A stretch of DNA of 9,137 bases from the NCBI GenBank assembly GCA_027295975.1, contig JAPUJX010000024.1, positions 1 to 9,137 on the forward strand, in the 5' to 3' direction. This document shows, piece by piece, positions 1-5,929 of this stretch. The position numbers and the translations under genes are program-made. The number at the start of each line of letters is the position of its first letter. Position 1 is the stretch's first letter. This DNA is from Gammaproteobacteria bacterium. Lineage in GTDB: Bacteria > Pseudomonadota > Gammaproteobacteria > Pseudomonadales > Azotimanducaceae. Below the pieces are notes generated by a model. It did no database searches. It was not told the DNA's origin and saw nothing but the letters and a program-made list of their open reading frames with translations.

Positions 1-113
1 ATAAAAGTCGATCTGCAGGAGACAAACCTTCACTGGCCCATCACTTGTCCGTTACTGCTCAAGACTCGCATTTTCTTCGAAGTTGGATGGGTTTCCATTC
101 TGGAAGAGAACGG
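1..113. other. Left-edge intergenic stretch with no gene seen
   Basis: This stretch lies downstream of the acetyltransferase stop. I see no convincing open frame, no RNA gene and no strong hairpin followed by a T-run. A plus-strand frame starting at 45 runs through it into the acetyltransferase gene, but its translation resembles nothing I recognise and I treat it as antisense noise. Confidence 0.5.
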
Positions 114-632
114 CTAACGGTGGAATTCGCGTTTGCTTATCGAATAGAAAACGGTATCGAGACCGTGCCATTCGCGACACTCCTCGAACACCATGCCGAG
201 CCGCTGCATGACTCTGACCGAGCGTTGGTTAGGGGTATCGGTGGCGGCGATTACCCGCTCCATTGAGCAACTCTCGAAACCGTGACGTAAAACTTCCACC
301 GTGGCTTCGGTTACGAAACCCTCGCCCCAGTATTCTGGCAGAATGCCATAAAGTACCTCGATCTGATCGCCATCTTCGAATCTGCGGTGACCACAAAAAC
401 CGGCCAGTTCACCCTGTTTCCGGAGCACCTCGATGGCAAAAAAACCCGAGCCAAACTCTTCGAAGCAGGCTTCGCTGGAACGAACGATGTCTGCCACGGT
501 TTCTTTCGGCATGATCTGATCGTCCCAGAGATAACGCCTTACTTCCGGATCGGTCCAGAACTTGTGCAGCACGTCCACATCGGAGCCGACAATGGGACGC
601 AAAACGAGCCTTTCCGTCTTGAGAATCGGCAT
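114..632 (-). CDS. GNAT-family N-acetyltransferase (RimJ/RimL type)
   Basis: This is a predicted cytoplasmic acetyl-CoA-dependent N-acetyltransferase of 172 aa, the usual length of the RimJ/RimL-like (Acetyltransf_3) branch. The N-terminus has the typical TERLVLRP strand (residues 6-13). The acetyl-CoA pyrophosphate-binding motif A is seen as YWGEGFVTEA (101-110), matching the R/Q-x-x-G-x-G/A pattern with the first position altered. The C-terminal NQRSVRVMQRLGM (135-147) is the classic N-x-x-S-x-x-x-x-x-x-L-G-M motif B. I chose the ATG at 630-632 because homology begins there and a GGAAGG ribosome-binding site lies about 8 nt upstream. The frame stays open upstream to 1055, but that extension is antisense to the oxidoreductase gene. 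The gene ends in TAG, so TAG serves as an ordinary stop here. It is divergent from the oxidoreductase gene. The acceptor substrate is unknown. Confidence 0.9.
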   Translation of the reverse strand: MPILKTERLVLRPIVGSDVDVLHKFWTDPEVRRYLWDDQIMPKETVADIVRSSEACFEEFGSGFFAIEVLRKQGELAGFCGHRRFEDGDQIEVLYGILPEYWGEGFVTEATVEVLRHGFESCSMERVIAATDTPNQRSVRVMQRLGMVFEECREWHGLDTVFYSISKREFHR

Positions 633-687
633 ATAGTCATCCTTCCCTGGGTGGAGTTTGCCATAGCTCGCAACATAAGCGAACATT

Positions 688-710
688 TTGACCTCAACCG
701 TTGATCTCAA
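688..710. promoter_or_regulatory. Tandem TTGA-NN-TCAA palindromes, candidate operator
   Basis: Two 10-bp copies, TTGACCTCAA (688-697) and TTGATCTCAA (701-710), differ at one base and are separated by CCG, giving a 13-bp period. Each has inverted TTGA/TCAA half-sites. They lie in the 93-bp gap between the divergent acetyltransferase and oxidoreductase genes, ending 4 nt before the oxidoreductase ribosome-binding site, where a repressor could act. Dyads of this kind are typical binding sites for dimeric helix-turn-helix regulators, but no regulator gene is present in the window. I could not pick out a convincing sigma-70 promoter on either strand. The operator role is an inference. Confidence 0.35.
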
Positions 711-725
711 TTTGGGGAGGAAATA

Positions 726-1622
726 ATGCGCTTCAGTTTCTGGCCGAATCCGTCGCAAAGTTACCCGGACGTCCTCAGTCTTGCGCAACATGTCGAGCAA
801 ACCGGCTGGGATGGAATCTGGTATGCCGACCACTTCATGGCGAACGCGCCGGATACCAGCACACCCTGGCCGGAAGCCTGGACCACCCTGGCCGCCATCG
901 GCGCCACGGTGCCGAGGCTGCGTCTGGGAACCCTGGTCATGGGCAATACCTACCGACATCCCGCCATCGTCGCAAAAATGGCTGCAACCCTGGACCACAT
1001 CTCCGGTGGGCGAGCGGTGCTGGGGCTCGGCAGCGGCTGGCAGGAGAACGAGCATGCGCAGTACGGCATACCCTTCTATACGGTAGGCGAACGGTTAGCG
1101 CGGCTGGACGAAGCCTGCCAGGTGATCAAACTGCTGTTTGGCGAAAAGAAGAGTGACTTCAACGGCCGTTTCTACCGGTTGCAAGACGCGTCACTGGAAC
1201 CCAAACCACTACAGAACCCCCTACCTCTACTCGTTGGCGGCGGAGGCGAAAAGGTGACCCTCAAAATTGTCGCCAAACACGCGGACGAGTGGAACGTCTG
1301 GGGTGACGTCGACACCTTGCGGGCGAAGATGGAGATCCTCGATCAACATTGCGCCGATGTCGGGCGTGATCCTCGAGAGATCAAACGGACGGCGGTGGCC
1401 CTCCTTTTCATGAGCGAGGATCCCGAATATCTCGAGCAGATGCGCAATTCCAAGGTTCAGCAGGCAAACATCATCGGCACCCCGGAAGAAGTTCGCGAGG
1501 TAGTCGCCGAGTACGAAAACATTGGCGTCGATGAACTCATCGTTCCCGACTTCACCCTCGGTGGGGGTGACAGGAAAATAGCGACTCTGGACCAATTCAT
1601 CCACGATGTCGCCGGGCGCTGA
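726..1622 (+). CDS. LLM-class (luciferase-like) flavin- or F420-dependent oxidoreductase
   Basis: This 298-aa protein is a full-length member of the bacterial luciferase-like TIM-barrel family. The N-terminal strand and WDGIWYADHF (28-37, with the Asp-His pair at 35-36) are typical. So are GTLVMGNTYRHPA (68-80), the GGRAVLGLGSGWQENEH segment (94-110) and the LLVGGGGEKVTLKIVAKHAD stretch (from 168), which in this family binds the cofactor phosphate. The C-terminal GTPEEV segment is also standard. Overall it resembles the F420-associated subgroup common in actinobacteria, but the sequence alone does not settle F420 versus FMN, and the substrate is unknown. The start is supported by a strong GGGGAGGA site 5 nt upstream. 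The Nudix gene follows within 4 nt or overlaps slightly, so the two are probably cotranscribed. Confidence 0.92.
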   Translation: MRFSFWPNPSQSYPDVLSLAQHVEQTGWDGIWYADHFMANAPDTSTPWPEAWTTLAAIGATVPRLRLGTLVMGNTYRHPAIVAKMAATLDHISGGRAVLGLGSGWQENEHAQYGIPFYTVGERLARLDEACQVIKLLFGEKKSDFNGRFYRLQDASLEPKPLQNPLPLLVGGGGEKVTLKIVAKHADEWNVWGDVDTLRAKMEILDQHCADVGRDPREIKRTAVALLFMSEDPEYLEQMRNSKVQQANIIGTPEEVREVVAEYENIGVDELIVPDFTLGGGDRKIATLDQFIHDVAGR

Positions 1623-1626
1623 TCCA

Positions 1627-2427
1627 ATGGCCGACAGACAACCCGCCACCCCCGTTCCGGCGGCCACCATCCTGATGTTGCGACATGCCCCCGAGGGGCT
1701 GGAGGTATTCATGGTGGTGCGGCACCGCCAGATCGACTTCGCTTCCGGAGCACTGGTGTTTCCCGGCGGCAAAGCCGACCCGGCAGACTTCGACCCAAAC
1801 CTGCGCGAGCACCTCGATGGCGCTTTCGAAGGCGACATGATGCGGGCAATTCAAGTGGCGTCGATTCGCGAATCGTTCGAAGAATGCGGCATTCTGCTGG
1901 CCCGCGCAGGTAGCGCCTCCGGGCTGTTGGATGGTAACCGGCTCGCTGAACTCGAACCTTACCGCCAACGTCTCAATGACGGTGAGTTGACCATGCTCGA
2001 GTTCGTGACGCGAGAGAATTTACGACTCGCCTGCGACCGGCTTACCCACTTCGCCCACTGGATCACGCCGCCAATGGTGCCGAAGCGATTCGATACCCAC
2101 TTTTTTCTGGCCCTGGCGCCCGACGATCATGTCGCCATGCACGATGGTCACGAATCCGTAGATTCCGTCTGGATCCGGCCCGCCGATGTGCTGGCGGATG
2201 CAGAGAACGGCGAGCGCACGGTGATATTCCCAACTTTGCGCAACATCGAAAAGCTTGGACGTCATGTGACCCCGGAAGCGGCCATTGCCGCCGCCAGGGA
2301 GGCCTCACCACCGGTGACCGTTCTCCCCTGGACCGAACGACGAGACGACGGCACATATCTCTGCATTCCGCCGGAGGCCGGGTACGAATCATCCGAATGG
2401 AAGATGCCCGATCCCGAGCCCGGGTAA
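1627..2427 (+). CDS. Nudix hydrolase, NUDT19-like (possible acyl-CoA diphosphatase)
   Basis: This protein is 266 aa from the ATG at 1627, or 273 aa from an ATG at 1606 that overlaps the upstream gene by 17 nt. Neither start has a clear ribosome-binding site. I prefer 1627 because it sits 4 nt after the upstream TGA, as expected for translational coupling. Counting from 1606, the Nudix box opens with VFPGGKADPAD (51-61) and closes with RESFEECGILL (88-98). The interval is about 19 residues longer than the canonical G-x5-E-x7-RE spacing. An interrupted box of this kind is known from NUDT19, a mammalian CoA diphosphatase. The metal-binding REx2EE core is intact. The frequent context of acyl-CoA genes here makes CoA or acyl-CoA esters reasonable substrates, but that is inference. 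It would act in the cytoplasm. Confidence 0.88.
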   Translation: MADRQPATPVPAATILMLRHAPEGLEVFMVVRHRQIDFASGALVFPGGKADPADFDPNLREHLDGAFEGDMMRAIQVASIRESFEECGILLARAGSASGLLDGNRLAELEPYRQRLNDGELTMLEFVTRENLRLACDRLTHFAHWITPPMVPKRFDTHFFLALAPDDHVAMHDGHESVDSVWIRPADVLADAENGERTVIFPTLRNIEKLGRHVTPEAAIAAAREASPPVTVLPWTERRDDGTYLCIPPEAGYESSEWKMPDPEPG

Positions 2428-2483
2428 GATGCCTACCATCCCGCGCCGTTATTACGGACATGTGAACAAAGGAGCAACGAGAC

Positions 2484-3296
2484 ATGGCAACACCCGTTAA
2501 TGAAATGAAGCCCGACGAAGTTCTCTATGAAGTCGGCGATCACGTAGCAACCATCACGTTCAATCGTCCGGAGCAGCGGAACACCATTTCCGCGCTCATG
2601 CTGGAGACGTTGACCGACTGCCTCCTCAAGGCCAACGAGGATCCCGAGGTACGCGCGGTGATCATCACCGGCAACGGCAGGTTCTTCTGTGCGGGGCTGG
2701 ACCTCAGCGGCGGCGGCATCGCCAGCGGTCTTTCTTCGAAAACGTCTTCGCCCAGTAATCTGGACCTTCGTTATTCGCCGCCAACCGTGCTTCATGGCAT
2801 AGACAAGCCGACAATCTGCGCTTTGAACGGGTCCGCGGCCGGTTACGGGATGGATATCGCGCTGGGTTGCGACATCCGGTTGATGGCGGATTCAGCCAAG
2901 CTGGCTGCGGCTTTCACGGCCCGTGGGGTGGTGCCAGAGTCCGGCGGGACTTGGATACTGCCCAGGCTTCTGGGCTGGTCAAAAGCGGCGGAGATCATCT
3001 TCACCGGACGCACCCTGCTCGCCGATGAGTGCAAGTCCTTAGGGTTGGTCTCCCACGTCGTGCCGACCGAAGAAATTGCCACCGCGGCGCGCGATCTGGC
3101 CCTGGAGATCGCGGGTAACGCACCTCTCGCCGTCCAGGCATCCAAACGCATGATGCGCATGGGCATGAACGAGACCTTCAACGATCACGTACATCATGTA
3201 TTTCTGCAGTTGCTGCCGTTGTTCAAATCGGACGATTTCCAGGAAGGCATGGCGGCGTTCATGGAGAAACGCAAAGCCGACTTCAAGGGCACTTGA
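2484..3296 (+). CDS. Enoyl-CoA hydratase/isomerase (crotonase) family protein
   Basis: This is a full-length 270-aa crotonase-fold protein. FNRPEQRNTIS (26-36) is the usual N-terminal motif. FCAGLDL (68-74) supplies the first oxyanion-hole loop and AAGYGMDIALGCD (118-130) the second. VVPESGGTWILPRLLG (149-164) is the conserved turn. Compared with rat mitochondrial enoyl-CoA hydratase, the position of Glu144 is Asp124 and the position of Glu164 is not acidic. Glu152 in the PESGG turn is retained, as in some isomerases and other crotonases. Simple hydratase activity is therefore uncertain and the product name should stay at family level. A ribosome-binding site AAAGGAG lies about 9 nt before the ATG. 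The gene follows the Nudix gene after 56 bp on the same strand and converges with the next gene, leaving only 18 bp between stops. Confidence 0.92.
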   Translation: MATPVNEMKPDEVLYEVGDHVATITFNRPEQRNTISALMLETLTDCLLKANEDPEVRAVIITGNGRFFCAGLDLSGGGIASGLSSKTSSPSNLDLRYSPPTVLHGIDKPTICALNGSAAGYGMDIALGCDIRLMADSAKLAAAFTARGVVPESGGTWILPRLLGWSKAAEIIFTGRTLLADECKSLGLVSHVVPTEEIATAARDLALEIAGNAPLAVQASKRMMRMGMNETFNDHVHHVFLQLLPLFKSDDFQEGMAAFMEKRKADFKGT

Positions 3297-3314
3297 GGGG
3301 TCTGGCTCCTTAGG

Positions 3315-3965
3315 TTAGTCCATCAACAACCGGCCGGTTGCATCGAGGGCCAGCGGGGCCTGTTCCCATGGAGAAACCAGTTCCTCGTTACAGGAGGTTC
3401 GCCACCAGCGCTGGGCAAAACCGGAGCTACCCCGCTCGTGGCGCAGTGAGAAACATCGAGAATCGGTTTTTACCACGGCTCCGAACTGGTCCCGACGAAT
3501 GTATTCATCATCGGAGACTCCGTCGCGCTCGGTTACGCGAATCTCGAGTGCCTCCCGGCGTTGCCGGTCCTCGCGACTCCTGGCGATGTTCTCGCCAAGC
3601 GATTCGTCGAACACCCCAATTCCCCTGCCGCGCGGCGTTGCCGTTGCCCAGCTATCGGGTCGGTTGAGGTTCAGCGCGGCTGATTCGGCAGGTTCGCGCG
3701 CAGGCAACGGAACGGGTATCGCGGCAGCTACCTCCGGGACGAAATCTGGATCGGGCTCTTCCACGGCAACCACCGGCTCGACCGGTAACGGCAGAGCCTC
3801 CGCAACATCGGGGACAGGCCGAAGAGGTGGAACAACGAGGGTAATCTCGAAGCTCGCAATCTCGGGAAGTTCCGGTTGATCCAGTGGCTCGAAGTTATTC
3901 AGGACAATCAGGTGGACGACAAAAGACGCCACCAACGTAAAACACAGTACCTTCGTTGATGCCAT
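3315..3965 (-). CDS. TonB-like membrane-anchored proline-rich protein, function unknown
   Basis: This 216-aa protein has one N-terminal hydrophobic segment (about residues 6-22) and then a proline/valine/glutamate-rich stretch (about 28-95), typical of a periplasm-spanning arm. The membrane segment contains Ser14-x3-His18, matching the S-x3-H pattern that in TonB contacts ExbB/ExbD. A charged helical segment (about 125-150) and a C-terminal region with two Cys and two adjacent Trp follow. That C-terminus does not look like the TonB receptor-binding domain, so it may be a divergent TonB/TolA-type transducer or an unrelated anchored protein. No exbB, exbD or TonB-dependent receptor is nearby. 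I found no good ribosome-binding site. The ATG is chosen because the membrane segment begins directly after it. It lies 65 bp downstream of the Rieske gene on the same strand. Confidence 0.7.
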   Translation of the reverse strand: MASTKVLCFTLVASFVVHLIVLNNFEPLDQPELPEIASFEITLVVPPLRPVPDVAEALPLPVEPVVAVEEPDPDFVPEVAAAIPVPLPAREPAESAALNLNRPDSWATATPRGRGIGVFDESLGENIARSREDRQRREALEIRVTERDGVSDDEYIRRDQFGAVVKTDSRCFSLRHERGSSGFAQRWWRTSCNEELVSPWEQAPLALDATGRLLMD

Positions 3966-4030
3966 TGGCCAAGTTTAGCGCCCTTTTTCAGCGCTCGCAC
4001 TTACTCAGAGGGGACAAGCCTCTTTATCCT
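3966..4030. repeat. Short inverted repeats between the two minus-strand genes
   Basis: Two small hairpins can be drawn in this 65-bp gap. One has arms AGAGG (4007-4011) and CCTCT (4019-4023) with a 7-nt loop. The other has arms AGCGC (3977-3981) and GCGCT (3991-3995) with a 9-nt loop. Neither is followed by a T-run in the minus-strand direction, so neither is a convincing intrinsic terminator. The second would fold just ahead of the downstream ATG. Five-base stems are expected by chance. Confidence 0.2.
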
Positions 4031-5596
4031 TCATCCTTCGTAAATGCGTTCCCCCTTGTGGAGTCGTCTGGCGATGGAGGCGGTCTGATATCCCGCTCGG
4101 CGGGTAGGACAGTGGGCGGCAAGGTTGCGCACCACGCCAACCAGAATGTTCTCCCTTTCGATGCCCGGCCCCCAGGCCTGGCATTGGTTAACACCCGCGG
4201 CCAACACCTGAAGCGAGTGAAAATCCAGATCCTCGCGTACCGTGGCGAGGGTGAGGGCATCGATGAGTTCATCAAAGGGAAGCTCGAGGCGAAGGTAACG
4301 AGTGACTATCGCAGCGGTGGCGTCAACCCTGTCCCGCTGATCGAGTTCCGAGAGCAGCAGACCAACCAACTCCCGTCCAGTATCGGGCAACGCGGCAATA
4401 ACGACATCCGTCGGCCCTCTGGCCGGAGGAACGTTCAGGTAACGATCCATGTACACCGAAATAGCGCCCTGAAAAACCGCGCGCACGACGAGGGGTGCGG
4501 TACTGCGTTGCACGGCCTGGTAAACGCCGTTGGTGAATATGAAGGTATGTTGAGGATTGAACCAATCGGTGACTTCATTGGACAACGCGAATCGCGTCAA
4601 CCTGAGTGCCGCCACGTAGCTGACCTGTTGGGCCAGGCCGAGAACGGGGACACCTCCCGCGAGGGCGTTTTTCAACGTATCGATGATCGCTATCGGATCA
4701 TCCCCGGCAAGGGTTTCCGTCAACGATTCATCAGCCACCCATGAATCGAGTCTTCTTGCCTTCAAGACTTCGGGTAACACCAGTTCAATCTCCCGCAGCG
4801 GCTCTACAATTTCAACCGGGTGATGCCAATCGGTATTTTCCTCACGGCCCATGGCATCCGTCATGCTGGGCACCACCAGTGGAAAAAGCTCTGCGGCGCA
4901 TTCATCACCCAGATGGTCGATCAACTCAAAAACCTTGTTGCAATCCTCCAGGTGGTGGCCCCCATCCGCGTACAACCGCTCCGAGGCGCCACAGAATACG
5001 AGTTCGGCCAGTTCGGTCTTGTCCAGATTGTCGATACCGGTGAGCAGGGTTCGTTCGGTGCCATCGCGATGTCGGGTCTGCACCCATTGCCTCATCCAGG
5101 GCAGCAACTCGGCAAGCCGGTGGCCGCCACCGTCAAGTGGCTGACGCCGGCGTCGGGGAACCGCGGAGCTGATCTCTTCGGCCAACCGGCGAATGGCGTA
5201 AAACAACCCCTGGTAGGCGGTGTTTTTACCGAGAAACGGATACAGGTTCATGACACAACCCAACCGGGTCATGCCTTCGCCGAATCTGTTCAGGTTGCGA
5301 GCGGCAAACTGGATTACCCCGGTAACGATGCTGTTGAGCTCCGCGCCGCCTTCGATCAGCGCCAGCAGACTCTTCGCCTGGACCAGACCGATATTTTGCT
5401 CGATGCCCCGGCTCAAGCGTTTGCGATGGAACGATTCGTCGAGTACGACACTCGCAGTGGAGGCGACGAATACCATCCCATCGTCCACCCAGCAGTCGTA
5501 ACGCAGCACGTCATCCGCCCAGAGATCGAAGGTACATCCACTTTTCAGATCGAATCGTGCCTGATGCCAATGGCAGGTGAGTATGCAGTCGCGCAC
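4031..5596 (-). CDS. Downstream open frame of the interrupted Rieske protein (helical region)
   Basis: This is the open part after the TAG, 521 codons beginning at a GTG two codons past the stop codon. It keeps the second ligand pair (CHWH) and the whole helical region but lacks the first pair (CTH), so alone it could not bind a Rieske cluster. A weak AGGG lies about 4 nt before the GTG, so a restart is conceivable. The GTG is more simply the Val codon of a continuous GSVRDC segment. The helical region contains GGHHLEDCNKVFELIDHLG (19 residues) and TDWHHPVEIVEPLREIE, whose His clusters could be metal or substrate sites. That role is a guess. An automatic annotation would probably list this as a separate gene. 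Confidence 0.55.
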   Translation of the reverse strand: MRDCILTCHWHQARFDLKSGCTFDLWADDVLRYDCWVDDGMVFVASTASVVLDESFHRKRLSRGIEQNIGLVQAKSLLALIEGGAELNSIVTGVIQFAARNLNRFGEGMTRLGCVMNLYPFLGKNTAYQGLFYAIRRLAEEISSAVPRRRRQPLDGGGHRLAELLPWMRQWVQTRHRDGTERTLLTGIDNLDKTELAELVFCGASERLYADGGHHLEDCNKVFELIDHLGDECAAELFPLVVPSMTDAMGREENTDWHHPVEIVEPLREIELVLPEVLKARRLDSWVADESLTETLAGDDPIAIIDTLKNALAGGVPVLGLAQQVSYVAALRLTRFALSNEVTDWFNPQHTFIFTNGVYQAVQRSTAPLVVRAVFQGAISVYMDRYLNVPPARGPTDVVIAALPDTGRELVGLLLSELDQRDRVDATAAIVTRYLRLELPFDELIDALTLATVREDLDFHSLQVLAAGVNQCQAWGPGIERENILVGVVRNLAAHCPTRRAGYQTASIARRLHKGERIYEG

Positions 5597-5602
5597 CGAA
5601 CC

Positions 5603-5776
5603 CTAATCTAGGGGGAAACCCATATGGGTGCAGTTGTTTTCAACGGCAAATACTTCATCGCCGTCTGCAAAAACCGCGATGCGCCGCTGCTCGCCTTTTA
5701 CCACGACGACACCCCTGGCTTGTAACGTAACGAGGTCGGCGACTTCAATCGCGGCAGGTTCTATTACGGTAGTCAT
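5603..5776 (-). CDS. N-terminal fragment of the interrupted Rieske protein
   Basis: This 57-codon frame encodes the first half of a Rieske domain and ends in TAG right after CTHMGFPLD. It has the strands leading to the first cluster loop (GEQRRIAVFADGDEVFAVENN, residues about 28-48, in two strands) and the Cys49-x-His51 ligands. It has no second ligand pair, so it cannot be a functional ferredoxin on its own. It is listed separately because translation under the standard code would stop here. Confidence 0.5.
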   Translation of the reverse strand: MTTVIEPAAIEVADLVTLQARGVVVVKGEQRRIAVFADGDEVFAVENNCTHMGFPLD

Positions 5777-5929
5777 CGAACATACCCCCGCAATTTCTGC
5801 AACAGCAAACAAGCAAAATAGAACAGGGGATCAATGTACCACATCCATCAGCTTGCACAGGCGGCCTTCAAGCCTGAACGCGATTAGTGCATATTTGTTT
5901 ATCGATGGGACACGGGCCGTGGAGGGCTG
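5777..5929. other. Divergent intergenic region between the Rieske and acyl-CoA synthetase genes
   Basis: These 153 bp must hold the promoters of the minus-strand Rieske gene and the plus-strand synthetase cassette. I could not identify a convincing -35/-10 pair or a clear operator dyad on either strand. The synthetase ribosome-binding site GGAGGG (5921-5926) lies only 3 nt from its ATG, which is tighter than usual. Confidence 0.4.

Larger units (their letters stand above)
4031..5776 (-). pseudogene. Rieske [2Fe-2S] protein with long helical C-terminal region, interrupted by an in-frame TAG
   Basis: Read through one TAG codon, this is a single frame of 581 codons. An N-terminal Rieske ferredoxin-like domain (about 12-105) is followed by some 470 residues of mostly helical sequence. 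The cluster ligands are Cys49 and His51 (CTH) and Cys68 and His71 (CHWH). The TAG is codon 58, and counting it the spacing is C-x-H-x16-C-x2-H, normal for Rieske domains. The rest of the frame has no stop or frameshift. The C-terminal region has conserved-looking His segments (GGHHLEDCNK, TDWHHPVE). I associate this architecture with poorly described Rieske proteins of bacteria and do not know its reaction. The ATG at 5774-5776 is preferred to an upstream TTG at 5810-5812 because GGGGG lies about 8 nt ahead of it. It is divergent from the acyl-CoA synthetase gene. Whether this is a dead gene, a readthrough gene or a sequence error is open. Confidence 0.75.

Noticed and set aside
633..1055. An upstream extension of the acetyltransferase frame
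   Set aside because: It is antisense to the oxidoreductase gene, its translation has no recognisable feature, and a good ribosome-binding site and the family N-terminus place the start at 632.
3297..3314. Possible bidirectional terminator between the convergent genes
   Set aside because: Only 18 bp separate the stops and I could not draw a stable stem with a T-run in either direction.
3327..3340. Perfect 14-bp palindrome CAACCGGCCGGTTG near the convergent stops
   Set aside because: It lies within the coding end of the TonB-like gene, has no loop and no following T-run, and one 14-bp palindrome is about what chance gives in 9 kb.
3499..3879. Ser/Gly/Thr-rich plus-strand frame opposite the TonB-like gene
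   Set aside because: Its composition is the reverse reading of the proline-rich arm. The minus-strand frame has a membrane segment and plausible topology.
3956..5611. Two long plus-strand open frames (3956-4744 and 4820-5611) opposite the Rieske gene
   Set aside because: They are low-complexity-like translations without domains. The minus strand carries the Rieske motifs and a coherent helical protein, so these are shadows of high-GC coding sequence.
5777..5812. A longer N-terminus for the Rieske protein from the TTG at 5812
   Set aside because: The start would be a rare TTG without a clear ribosome-binding site, and the ATG at 5776 has a G-rich site at good spacing and fits the Rieske domain length.
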